Shown piece after piece: positions 23,678-31,449 of a stretch of DNA of 64,000 nucleotides (positions within the stretch are counted from its first letter, which is position 1; the number at the start of each line of letters is the position of its first letter). The notes under the pieces were generated by a model. That model saw nothing but the letters and a program-made list of their open reading frames with translations, was not told where the DNA came from and did no database searches. The DNA lies in assembly GCF_013386165.1 (NCBI RefSeq), contig NZ_JACAOS010000016.1, positions 522,056 through 586,055 on the forward strand, in the 5' to 3' direction. This DNA is from Pseudomonas gingeri (GTDB taxonomy: Bacteria > Pseudomonadota > Gammaproteobacteria > Pseudomonadales > Pseudomonadaceae). A program made the position numbers and the translations under genes.

Positions 23678-23706
23678 ACGCCATCGCCAGCAAGCCGGCT
23701 CCTACA
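23678..23706. repeat. REP element (single unit)
   Basis: The unit GCCATCGCCAGCAAGCCGGC followed by TCCTACA is the inverse form of the TGTAGGAGC..GCTGGCGAT REP found in this genome. A homologous unit is at the same place in cassette copy 2. Confidence 0.75.
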
Positions 23707-23769
23707 TTAGTAGTCAGTGTTCGCAGGGTGCTAGGTGGGGCGGGTGATTTGATTTTTCGGTATGTAGAA

Positions 23770-23797
23770 AAGGCCTTGGGCTTCAAGGCCTTTTTTT
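23770..23797. terminator. Bidirectional terminator between convergent genes, copy 1
   Basis: AAGGCCTTG, loop GGCTT, CAAGGCCTT, then T7; on the other strand the A-rich flank serves. It lies between the DUF3077 gene and the convergent 109-codon gene. Copy 2 has a covarying stem (GACCTTG/CAAGGTC). Confidence 0.85.
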
Positions 23798-23800
23798 AAA

Positions 23801-24130
23801 TCACTGAATGTCTCTCAAATAGTCCCTGAGTACGATGAGCGGGGTATTCAGCTCTTCGGTCGTCTGCACCTGACTGAAATCCGCCGCCAACCTCTGCAAC
23901 TCGCGCCCGAGGGGCTTGCCTGTACCGCCCACGGCGTTCAATGCCACATTCACGCACGCTTTCATCTTGAGCTGGATCGCGCCGATATCGCAGTTGCGCA
24001 GAAGCAGGTCAAACACGTCCCGCTGGTACTCACCCATGATCGGGTCATCGCGCAAAATCGGGCTTTGACCGTCCGTCTCATAAGCCAGCTTGAGGGCAAA
24101 AAGGGCGACTGTCTCCAACTGCGATTCCAT
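23801..24130 (-). CDS. Conserved small hypothetical protein, copy 1
   Basis: 109 residues from ATG 24128-24130, starting MESQLETVALFALKLAYETD. It is all-helical in appearance, with acidic and Leu-rich segments (GEYQRDVFDLLLRNCDIGAI). It is convergent with the DUF3077 gene and about 90% identical to 32966-33295. An upstream extension would read through a terminator and tRNA remnant, so the short start is correct. Function unknown; the constant pairing with DUF3077 suggests a joint role. Confidence 0.75.
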   Translation of the reverse strand: MESQLETVALFALKLAYETDGQSPILRDDPIMGEYQRDVFDLLLRNCDIGAIQLKMKACVNVALNAVGGTGKPLGRELQRLAADFSQVQTTEELNTPLIVLRDYLRDIQ

Positions 24131-24189
24131 GGTGCGGGTTCCTCGGCTTTCTGCTGCGATCGGCGGCGGCCACTTTTCTGCAGGCGAGA

Positions 24190-24218
24190 AAAAGACCTTG
24201 AATTTCAAGGTTTTTTTT
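24190..24218 (-). terminator. Terminator next to the tRNA-Leu 3' remnant
   Basis: The stem CCTTGAA/TTTCAAGG is flanked by AAAAAGA and T8. It is the counterpart of the real tRNA-Leu terminator at 33352-33384. Confidence 0.7.
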
Positions 24219-24224
24219 AAGTTC

Positions 24225-24246
24225 GGTGCCCGAGGGAGACTCGAAC
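24225..24246 (-). other. Remnant of the tRNA-Leu 3' end (candidate attachment-site duplicate)
   Basis: GGTGCCCGAGGGAGACTCGA plus AC matches the 3' end of the intact tRNA-Leu gene (33390-33412) with one C missing. Such direct duplicates of a tRNA 3' end mark one boundary of elements that integrate into tRNA genes. Just inside it, GGGATACA occurs twice (24288-24295 and 24300-24307), possibly arm-type recombinase sites. No integrase gene is present. Confidence 0.6.
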
Positions 24247-24358
24247 GTTCCATATAATCCGTGGTGTGCAGCCCTATTATGCGGCAAGGGATACATACAG
24301 GGATACACGGTCGTAAGTGCTGTGCTTCACAAAAGGGTAAGCTGGGTGGGAGAACAGG

Positions 24359-25042
24359 TCAATTGACCAAGCCACCGCGAGCGAACTGCTCCATTTTGTT
24401 TGGTCCGGCATCCTTCAAGCCTTCCGCTTGCATAGCTCCATACCAATCGACCAACGCCTGCTTCATTTGTCGGTCACTCTGCTTCCAAACAGGCCCCAGA
24501 TGCTCAACCCACAATGCGATCTCTCGCTCAGTCGTCAGGGCGCCGGAGGTTAAGGTCTCTGCTGTATTGACGAGTATTTTTGCCAGATCGAGGTCGATGA
24601 CCTCTTCCGGGAGTGACCAATGAGCTTTGCTCCCCAAACAATCAGTGTAGAAACCGACTTGTTTCAGTTGATCCAGAAGCTGTGGGTGATCCGATTCCTC
24701 GTCAAACAGTGGGCGCATGTCATCGAGGGATCGAGCTCCAGCGGCCACCAGTTGTGGAAGAATCCACTGTAGATTTTTGCTGGTATGAGAGCGATATCTC
24801 CTCCACTCTGTTTTCAGATCTTGCTCGTTTTCGGCAAAGGCTAATCCGCGAAGAATGGAAATCTTTCCGGCTTCTTCAATAGATAGGATTGCTAGCGATA
24901 CGGCTGACGGGAGCCGATCTGAGTCAAGAAGCAATCTGGCATCCTTGGCAAGCCGTGCCGCGTTTTGTAACGCAGCGTTCATTCCATTCGCTATTTGAGA
25001 AATGGAAAGTGGGCCTTTGTAGCTGTCGAGTTTTTTTCGCAT
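24359..25042 (-). CDS. AbiV-family abortive infection protein
   Basis: 227 residues from ATG 25040-25042. The N-terminal helical region (ANGMNAALQNAARLAKDARL, LLDSDRLPSAVSLAILSIEE, AGKISILRGLA) is the HEPN-like AbiV signature. In Lactococcus, AbiV blocks phage protein synthesis after activation by a phage early protein. The C-terminal half is less conserved (KAHWSLPEEVIDLDLAKILV). It is divergent from the 209-codon unknown gene at 25159 and sits in the tRNA-flanked accessory segment, supporting a defence role. Assignment is from recall of the family pattern. Confidence 0.75.
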   Translation of the reverse strand: MRKKLDSYKGPLSISQIANGMNAALQNAARLAKDARLLLDSDRLPSAVSLAILSIEEAGKISILRGLAFAENEQDLKTEWRRYRSHTSKNLQWILPQLVAAGARSLDDMRPLFDEESDHPQLLDQLKQVGFYTDCLGSKAHWSLPEEVIDLDLAKILVNTAETLTSGALTTEREIALWVEHLGPVWKQSDRQMKQALVDWYGAMQAEGLKDAGPNKMEQFARGGLVN

Positions 25043-25158
25043 GGCGGCCCCCTCGTGCGTTTTAGGGATGGGCGAATGTAGCTGCGCCGGTGGGAGGTTC
25101 TGCTATAACCGGTCACTGCCGGTGTGGCGTTTGTCAATTATCATAAGAGTGTTCAGCA

Positions 25159-25788
25159 ATGCATTCCAACCAGGCAGTAAGCCAAGCTTTGCAAATTAGA
25201 TTCGCTGCTTTCGAACGGCACGACAAGGATGATTACGAAAGTGAAGACATCGCACATGGCGCCGCTCTTCTAGCTTTGGACGTCGGGATTATTACGAATG
25301 ACTCCTTACTGATCGCCCAGGCACAAGAGGTGCTCGCCAGCATTAACCGTAGTCGTCAGCTTGAAGACGAGCAGGATGCGCAGTGCATGGCCGACAGCTA
25401 CGCCGCTATGGACGCTTCACAGGAGAAGCACAAGCAGGCGTTTGCAATGGTGAAAGAACTAGTGGGTAAAGAGTTTCATGATCCACGTTGGAGCGCGTTG
25501 ATTGAAATCTATCAAGAGGCGTTCCCCACATTCCTGGTTCGAGATTCGGTCTATGCGAGGATTGGTCCAAAACAGGCAGTTAATCGTCTTCGTCATGAGC
25601 TGGTTAAACTGGTGACGAACAAGCGGTTGGACAGAGCGCCCATGCTGGGTGAGGTACATGCGCTGCTGCCTGATGCCAAAGCCCTTTTAGAGTCTCGCAC
25701 CGTTGACTATTTAGAGAGGGCCCTACCGGGGTTTGATTTCCGAGGTCATCCGATCTTAAGTCCTAATAAGGTGCCGGGGACCCTGTGA
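25159..25788 (+). CDS. Hypothetical protein beside abiV
   Basis: 209 residues starting MHSNQAVSQALQIRFAAFER. I do not recognise the family. It appears helical and acidic at the N-terminus (HDKDDYESEDIAHGAALLAL) with a more basic middle (GPKQAVNRLRHELVKLVTNK). There is no signal peptide or transmembrane segment. It is transcribed away from abiV from a 116-bp shared intergenic region. It could be a partner or regulator of AbiV; that is inference from position only. Confidence 0.6.
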   Translation: MHSNQAVSQALQIRFAAFERHDKDDYESEDIAHGAALLALDVGIITNDSLLIAQAQEVLASINRSRQLEDEQDAQCMADSYAAMDASQEKHKQAFAMVKELVGKEFHDPRWSALIEIYQEAFPTFLVRDSVYARIGPKQAVNRLRHELVKLVTNKRLDRAPMLGEVHALLPDAKALLESRTVDYLERALPGFDFRGHPILSPNKVPGTL

Positions 25789-26636
25789 GCTTTGTAGTTA
25801 CACGGGGTCAGAAACCCGCGGGATCGTGGTAGTGGCAGCTTATCCAGCTTACTGAAATTTCAACGTTGAAATTGAAGGGATATTGAAGAAAAAGGGGCAC
25901 CTTTACCGCATCTGTAAAGGTGTCCCTTCGTGTTGATGATTGTGAACGCCGGAGCACCGTCGACCTGTCAACCAACGTGAAAAAACCTCCCACTAACACG
26001 AAGGCGCGGGTTATCTGCCCCGTACCCATCCGAAATGCCCAGGGTCCCAACGGTCTGCCAAGCGATAGGGCAAATGCACAGGTGAATCGCCGTTCACCTG
26101 TTCACTAAGATGTGCGCTTTTCCGCTAACGCGATCACGCGGGTTTCCAACCCCGCGTGATGTGCAGCTTTGTAGGGGCTCCCAGAGCAGGTACCAACGCG
26201 CTGGATGGCAAGGCGGACGGGGAGCAGGGGGGCTTACGAACGGCTGTTACGTCTGTTACGAATTATCATAACGTATTATTTTTAAAGGATTTTATGTTGG
26301 TAACACTCCGGTCAAGACTTCCGAGAGTAATGTGTTACTCAGCGTTCGGTGTTACGTCTCATACGCGCCCGTATCGAGCGGATCTTGCCAATGAGTCCTC
26401 GATTCAGAGCGGTTCGATGAGTTGTGAATGGCTCACAGCGCTGAAGCCCTCAACAGGGCGTCCGGATGGTCATGGAATCCGCAACGTGACAGATTTCAAT
26501 CTCCTGTGGCTGTCCATAGCCGATCAGATGACTTGAGTTTACCTGTGCTAGCCACGCATAAAGACGTGAAAAGCCTGTATTTCCATTCCTATCGCTCCCC
26601 TTGTCTGGTACTTTGCTGAAAAAGGGGAGAGAGCTG
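25789..26636. other. Gene-poor stretch with three strong hairpins and repeated GTTAC boxes
   Basis: Hairpins: AAGGGGCACCTTTAC/GTAAAGGTGTCCCTT (25892-25928); ACAGGTGAA/TTCACCTGT (26078-26101); ATCACGCGGG/CCCGCGTGAT (26133-26160). GTTAC motifs recur at 26246-26260, with an inverted GTAACAC (26300-26306)/GTGTTAC (26332-26338) pair and another at 26350. A 126-codon frame at 26156-26536 starts inside the third hairpin and looks non-coding. The region probably holds the promoter and operator of the four-gene operon starting at 26637. Confidence 0.45.
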
Positions 26637-27449
26637 ATGGGTCCAATTTTCCGGTGGGCTGGTAGCAAAAGAAAATTGATACCTGTTCTTAATCGATATG
26701 TGCCTGCCGATATAAAAACGTATTACGAGCCATTTTGTGGGTCGGCATGCCTGTATTTTGATTTGATGCCAGTAAAAGCCGTACTTTCCGATATGAATGC
26801 AGAGCTAATATTTACATATCAGCAGATCCAAAGTCAGCCTGACAAAGTGTATGAGTGGTTGGAGACATTTGATGTCTGTCAGGAAGAGTATCTTAAAGTC
26901 AGAAACCTTGTGCCTGATGATCTGTCAGACGTCCATCGCGCAGCGCGATTCTTATATCTCAATAAGCTGTGTTTTAACGGCGTCTACAGAACTAACCAAA
27001 AAGGTTTGTTCAATGTGCCTATGGGGAAAAAAACGGGTGCTATGCATACGCTCAGTCAGCTTATGGATTACTCCGCTGCATTGCAGGGTGTCGAGTTTTT
27101 CGCGAGCGACTACCATACGGTAATTTCACAGGCGGTTGCAGGTGATTTTGTATACCTCGACCCCCCATACTCGAAGCCTGGGAATCGAAATAGGGGAGAG
27201 TACGGTCCGAATAGCTTTCATTTTAACGATATTGAAAAGATGATGGCGTTACTCGCAGATTTAGACGCAAGAGGGGTCGTGTTTGCTCTCTCGTATTGCG
27301 ATTGCGAGGAAATTCGCACTTTTTGTCTACCATCCTGGAATATCGAGGTTCTCGATGTCAGACGGCATGTTGCTGGGTTTCATGCCCATAGGAAAATGGT
27401 TAAAGAAGTCTTGATTACTAATCAAGAAATACTCTTCATGGCGGCCTGA
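26637..27449 (+). CDS. D12-class (Dam-like) DNA adenine N6-methyltransferase
   Basis: 270 residues from ATG 26637 (GGGGAGAGAG upstream). N-terminal FRWAGSKRKLIPVL and motif I FCGSACLYF (33-41) bind S-adenosylmethionine; the catalytic motif IV is DPPY at 175-178. It methylates adenine in a short DNA site, probably GATC-like or a related sequence; specificity is not readable. The codon usage and base composition are clearly lower in GC than the flanking core genes. It is the first gene of a four-gene operon: the next start is 4 bp after its stop. There is no restriction endonuclease of known type next to it. Confidence 0.88.
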   Translation: MGPIFRWAGSKRKLIPVLNRYVPADIKTYYEPFCGSACLYFDLMPVKAVLSDMNAELIFTYQQIQSQPDKVYEWLETFDVCQEEYLKVRNLVPDDLSDVHRAARFLYLNKLCFNGVYRTNQKGLFNVPMGKKTGAMHTLSQLMDYSAALQGVEFFASDYHTVISQAVAGDFVYLDPPYSKPGNRNRGEYGPNSFHFNDIEKMMALLADLDARGVVFALSYCDCEEIRTFCLPSWNIEVLDVRRHVAGFHAHRKMVKEVLITNQEILFMAA

Positions 27450-27453
27450 GCGA

Positions 27454-28704
27454 ATGGAATCGAATCTTCTAAAAGTTGCAGTTATCAGCGATTTGCACAT
27501 TGGCGATATGGCCAAGGGAAAAGATTTTTCCCCTGAGAAAACTGAAAATGCTTCAGTTGAAAACTATTTGCAGGAGTTTTCTGAGTTTGTAGTAAGGGAG
27601 AAGCTTTCTGCAGATTATCTCCTTGTGACGGGAGATATCAGTAATAGGGCAAAAGATAGCGAGTTTGGTCTTGCCTCCGATATAATTGCTAAAATTGCTC
27701 AGGCTCTTGGGGTTGATAGAAGGCGAGTGCTATTTTGTCCCGGAAATCATGATGTAAATTGGCCTGCGATAGCTTCTCAACAAAATGCTGGTGCAAGCAT
27801 TGAAATGATATCGAAGGCAAAATATTTGAATTTGCTTAAGCCTGGCCTTATTTTTTCTGAAAGTCAGGCGCAGGGAGTTGGCAGGTTTGACGATGCTCCT
27901 TATTTCGTGGTTTGGAATTTTGACGATTTCAACGTCTTTTCATTAAATAGTGCAATTTATGATGGGCCTGACACGAAACCGCATTGCGGCGAAATCAAGT
28001 CCGAGCAGCTGATAGATCTCGAGGCGTTACTTGATGATCATATTGATAAGTCAAAGTTAAATATTTTTATTTTGCATCATCATCCTAAACAATACCATGA
28101 TCGAACTTTTCGGGAAGGGGATACCAGTGGGATGATTAATGCCGACGGCCTGTTGCATCTTCTGTCGAAAAAAGAAATTGACTTCATAGTTCATGGTCAT
28201 AAGCATATACCTAGATTTGACATGGAGATCAATTCTGATGGTCACCCACTCTGGATCTTGTGCTCCGGAAGTTTCAGTTCGCGCCTAGATGACAGGCATT
28301 TTGGCGGAGTAGGAAATTTTTTCCATATAATAGATTTTCATACTCGCTGTAAGGACAACGGGTGGAGTCGCGGCGTAGTTAAGTCTTGGACTCACTTGCT
28401 TGGTCACAAGTGGTTGGAAAGTGGGACGATAGACTTCGACAGTGCTAACCAGTTTGGTGCGTATGTTAGTCCAAAAAAATTGAGGGACTTGTTGGAAGCT
28501 ACGCTTAAAAAGTTGTTTGAAAATCAACCGTTTGTTGAGTGGCACGATTTAATAGCTGCGGATGAATCGATTCAATATTATCCAAATAATTTGCTCAGGA
28601 GTAATTTATCTGCCGTTGCAGAGAAAATGAAATTATTGCAGCGGTACTCTGGCCAACAAAAAGCCTTCGAAACGCTGATTTTGATTAGGGAGAAAAGTGC
28701 GTGA
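27454..28704 (+). CDS. Calcineurin-like metallophosphoesterase
   Basis: 416 residues. All five metallophosphoesterase blocks are present: SDLHIGD (D13/H15), GDIS at 60-63, GNHD at 97-100, HHHP near 208-211 and HGHKH at 247-251, so a dimetal phosphodiesterase or nuclease activity is expected. Residues 300-416 are an extra C-terminal region of unknown fold. It starts 4 bp after the methyltransferase, and its stop overlaps the ATPase start (GTGA). It could cut DNA, as Mre11/SbcD does, or cleave a nucleotide signal. Confidence 0.85.
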   Translation: MESNLLKVAVISDLHIGDMAKGKDFSPEKTENASVENYLQEFSEFVVREKLSADYLLVTGDISNRAKDSEFGLASDIIAKIAQALGVDRRRVLFCPGNHDVNWPAIASQQNAGASIEMISKAKYLNLLKPGLIFSESQAQGVGRFDDAPYFVVWNFDDFNVFSLNSAIYDGPDTKPHCGEIKSEQLIDLEALLDDHIDKSKLNIFILHHHPKQYHDRTFREGDTSGMINADGLLHLLSKKEIDFIVHGHKHIPRFDMEINSDGHPLWILCSGSFSSRLDDRHFGGVGNFFHIIDFHTRCKDNGWSRGVVKSWTHLLGHKWLESGTIDFDSANQFGAYVSPKKLRDLLEATLKKLFENQPFVEWHDLIAADESIQYYPNNLLRSNLSAVAEKMKLLQRYSGQQKAFETLILIREKSA

Positions 28705-30458
28705 ATACTACGGATCAAAAGGTCGGGAATCCTTTCGAGAACGATAACGCTCGAAATAGCACCCCAGACGACCTGCCATATCAGTTTGTATGGACTACGG
28801 ACTTTGCTCGCTTAATCTCGTCAAAGAATCATGTATTGATAGGTGCCCGTGGCTCGGGAAAAACCGCGATCATCAAAATGCTCTCTCACGAGTATCTTGC
28901 GCGCTTAAATCAAGAAGCTGCCGCTAAGCTTATTCGCGAAAGAAGTTTTGTAGGGACATATGTGCCCATGCGCCTATCTTGGGTAGGTGGATTGAAGAAC
29001 AAGCCTTGGCTGACAGAAAAGGGACGTGAGAACCACTTCCAATGGCGATTGAATGTTGCGTGCTGTTCTGCGTTTATATCCACTCTTGAAAGTTGCCTTC
29101 GATCCTATGTTACTGGTAGGGCCGAACTTTTTATAACTGAACGTGATGTATGTTTACAGTTGTCTGCGGCGTGGTTTCCAGAGATGCGGGCAGAGTCGAT
29201 AGATATGTTGCGTCAGTATCTGGCTGAAGTAGAGTACAAAAAGCTTCTTGACGAAGAAAAACTTCGGGTTAATGAAGGTGTAGAGTTTAGCAAGGTTGGG
29301 GTTGAGTTCGATATTGGTCTGTTCGAGCCGTTGAAACGTGCTATTACAATATTGAAAGGTTTTATAAGGTTTCCTCAGTCGACCATTTGGGCTGTATGTC
29401 TTGATGAGGCTGAATACCTTAGCGTTGAATATCAAAGAATTTTAAATTCTCATTTGCGCACGTTCGCAGACGGGTTAGTCTTCAAAATAACTACCATGCC
29501 TTACAAGCATTATACTTTGGATACGAATACCGCTGTGCCTCTCGTGAGGGGGGATGACTTTGATTATATATATCTTGACAGTATGGAAGTGTCGAAGCGG
29601 ACTTTTAGTGAGTATGAGGCCCTTCGCAAGTTTTCCACTGAGCTATTCGAGCGTAGATTGAAGGGTAGCAGGTGGGAGAATAGTGGCGTAACCTTGGAGA
29701 TGCTACTGGGTACGTCATTTATACTGTCTGACAAATCCGTATCACAAGAAGCTATTGTAGAGTTGATAGCCAAACACTCTAATGTCGCCACTCTCGCAAG
29801 GGCGAAGTACCTTCTCGGTACGTCTAAGTTTGATGATGAAATGGGTAGAAAGCTAAAAGGTGCGTTGTTGCTTCGTGACGCGGCATCGCAACTAAAGGGT
29901 AATTCTAGCTCAATAATCTACTCGGGCGTTGAGATGGTTATCCGCTGTTCAGACGGAAACCCACGAAGATTTATAAGTCTTCTTAATTCGATGTATTTGG
30001 CGGGCTCGGATGAAACTGGATTCAAGCCAGTGCCTCTTGCTGTCCAAGATAGGATCTTGAGACACTTTTCCACTAATGAATTTCGTCGGATTATCAGTGA
30101 GCCGAATCACGGGAATGATATACATCAGTTGTTGCTGAAAATAGGGAGATTTTTCAAGGAGGCCTTGCACTTCAAGCCGCTTTCTTCAGATTTAATATTG
30201 TCGTTTCGGTATAATGTAGATGATAGCTCTGTCTGGGATGTTGTTAGTGAGGCGGTGGGTGTTGGCCTCATTAGACCCTTGGTGGAGAAGTCTGATTTTG
30301 ACGAGTTGCCTGTTCGAGAGGGTACTTTTAGACTTTCTTACATGTTAAGTCCGTACTTTTATCTCTTGCCTAGGCGTGGTCGTTCAATCTCTTTAAGTTC
30401 TATTTTGAATAGTCCCCCGTCGCAGATGGATCCGACATTGCAAATGGAGTTACTATAA
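28701..30458 (+). CDS. P-loop ATPase, Orc/Cdc6-like
   Basis: 585 residues from GTG 28701. Walker A is GARGSGKT at 48-55 and Walker B AVCLDEAE at 231-238, as in AAA+/STAND-like ORC-CDC6 family bacterial ATPases. A sensor-like SDGNPRRFISLLN lies near residue 420, and the C-terminus (residues 450-585) may be a winged-helix or effector-binding region. It overlaps the metallophosphoesterase gene by 4 bp and is followed by the unknown gene after 1 bp. It is probably the energy-using sensor or loader of the system. Confidence 0.82.
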   Translation: MNTTDQKVGNPFENDNARNSTPDDLPYQFVWTTDFARLISSKNHVLIGARGSGKTAIIKMLSHEYLARLNQEAAAKLIRERSFVGTYVPMRLSWVGGLKNKPWLTEKGRENHFQWRLNVACCSAFISTLESCLRSYVTGRAELFITERDVCLQLSAAWFPEMRAESIDMLRQYLAEVEYKKLLDEEKLRVNEGVEFSKVGVEFDIGLFEPLKRAITILKGFIRFPQSTIWAVCLDEAEYLSVEYQRILNSHLRTFADGLVFKITTMPYKHYTLDTNTAVPLVRGDDFDYIYLDSMEVSKRTFSEYEALRKFSTELFERRLKGSRWENSGVTLEMLLGTSFILSDKSVSQEAIVELIAKHSNVATLARAKYLLGTSKFDDEMGRKLKGALLLRDAASQLKGNSSSIIYSGVEMVIRCSDGNPRRFISLLNSMYLAGSDETGFKPVPLAVQDRILRHFSTNEFRRIISEPNHGNDIHQLLLKIGRFFKEALHFKPLSSDLILSFRYNVDDSSVWDVVSEAVGVGLIRPLVEKSDFDELPVREGTFRLSYMLSPYFYLLPRRGRSISLSSILNSPPSQMDPTLQMELL

Positions 30459-30459
30459 T

Positions 30460-31413
30460 ATGGCGAAGTTATATGTGGAAGATATTTCTCTTCAGGATCT
30501 TTTTGAGCGGGTTTATGAGATTTCTATATTTTCATGTGGATATGAAGAAAGGTCTTCTAATTTGGCCACTATTCTCAATAGCGAAAAAGTAGGGTGCTCC
30601 TTAGTTTTTGGTTTTGGTGGAAGAAAATCGGAAATCTGTTTGCAGAACGAAGCTGTCTTTAGGGAGCTTCTGTCGTCTGATGTTATTGATGTGGCATATG
30701 GAGAAACACATAAAATTATTGGCGTTTTGAGAGCGGAAATCGAAAAGCTTGTTTTTAGTAAGATAGAAATAATAAAGATTCTGGTTGATTATTCATCTAT
30801 GCCGCGACTGTGGTATTCCGAGATTTTGAATTTTTTCAAGAATTATAATTCGGTCGCTCAGTTTGAATTAGATTTTGTTTACTCAGTTGGTGAACATGCA
30901 CATAGCGACCAGCCGCAGCAGCTGGGCGATCCAATAGTTTTGCCGGGCTGCGAGGCTGTTGCCACGTATAGTAAAAGGACGGTAGCGATATTTGGCTTGG
31001 GATTTGATTCCGGTGCACCAATATGTATGCATGGCAAGATCGAGCCTGATAATACTTATGCATTAATCGCACGCCCAGGAGCGCTTGAAGACTATAGTAA
31101 AAAAACTTATTCAATTAATCATGACTTCATAACTGAGTCGGTTGATGAGGTTGTATATTCCCCGTTGTCTAGTGTTAAGCAAACCTACGATAGTTTAAGG
31201 GAGATATTCTTTCCGTTCAGAACGTCCGCGATAACGGTTATAGTTCCGTTTGGCCCAAAGCCGCATGCACTAGCGGCTATAATCGCAGCCATGAATTATC
31301 CAGGTGTAACTTGCTTGTACTCCAGTACTGGTTCGCGGCCGTCAGTAGTTACCGCTACATCTGAACTGGTTCTTAGCAGAATATATAAGGATGAAGAACA
31401 GGTGGTTGGCTAA
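30460..31413 (+). CDS. Unknown protein, fourth gene of the methyltransferase-phosphoesterase-ATPase operon
   Basis: 317 residues starting MAKLYVEDISLQDLFERVYE. I do not recognise the family. Visible landmarks are FSCGYEERSSNLATIL at 25-40, VDYSSMPRLWYSEIL near residue 110, and a glycine-rich VIVPFGPKPHALAAII near residue 265 followed by a strand-rich end. The alternating strand/helix pattern suggests Rossmann-like domains that could bind a nucleotide. It is separated from the ATPase gene by one base, so it is translated from the same mRNA. A terminator follows at 31416. Confidence 0.7.
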   Translation: MAKLYVEDISLQDLFERVYEISIFSCGYEERSSNLATILNSEKVGCSLVFGFGGRKSEICLQNEAVFRELLSSDVIDVAYGETHKIIGVLRAEIEKLVFSKIEIIKILVDYSSMPRLWYSEILNFFKNYNSVAQFELDFVYSVGEHAHSDQPQQLGDPIVLPGCEAVATYSKRTVAIFGLGFDSGAPICMHGKIEPDNTYALIARPGALEDYSKKTYSINHDFITESVDEVVYSPLSSVKQTYDSLREIFFPFRTSAITVIVPFGPKPHALAAIIAAMNYPGVTCLYSSTGSRPSVVTATSELVLSRIYKDEEQVVG

Positions 31414-31415
31414 GA

Positions 31416-31437
31416 AAAGAGCCCGACAGGGCTCTTT
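31416..31437 (+). terminator. Terminator of the four-gene operon
   Basis: AAAGAGCCC, loop GACA, GGGCTCTTT directly after the stop of the fourth gene, then CTC. It also lies just beyond the end of the convergent MvaT-like pseudogene. Confidence 0.8.
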
Positions 31438-31449
31438 CTCGAGGTGTAA

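Larger units (their letters stand above)
22965..24246. repeat. Duplicated tRNA-proximal cassette, copy 1
   Basis: From GCACTTGAAATAT through the promoter, structured leader, 23-codon leader ORF, DUF3077 gene, REP, convergent terminator, 109-codon minus-strand gene, terminator and the last 22 bases of the tRNA-Leu 3' end. It matches 32145-33412 in the same order. The two copies are diverged but clearly homologous (coding parts roughly 90% alike by eye). They bracket the 24.3-32.1 kb accessory segment. Confidence 0.85.

Noticed and set aside
26156..26536. 126-codon ORF before the methyltransferase
   Set aside because: It starts within a perfect hairpin, has no RBS and a composition unlike its neighbours; treated as non-coding.
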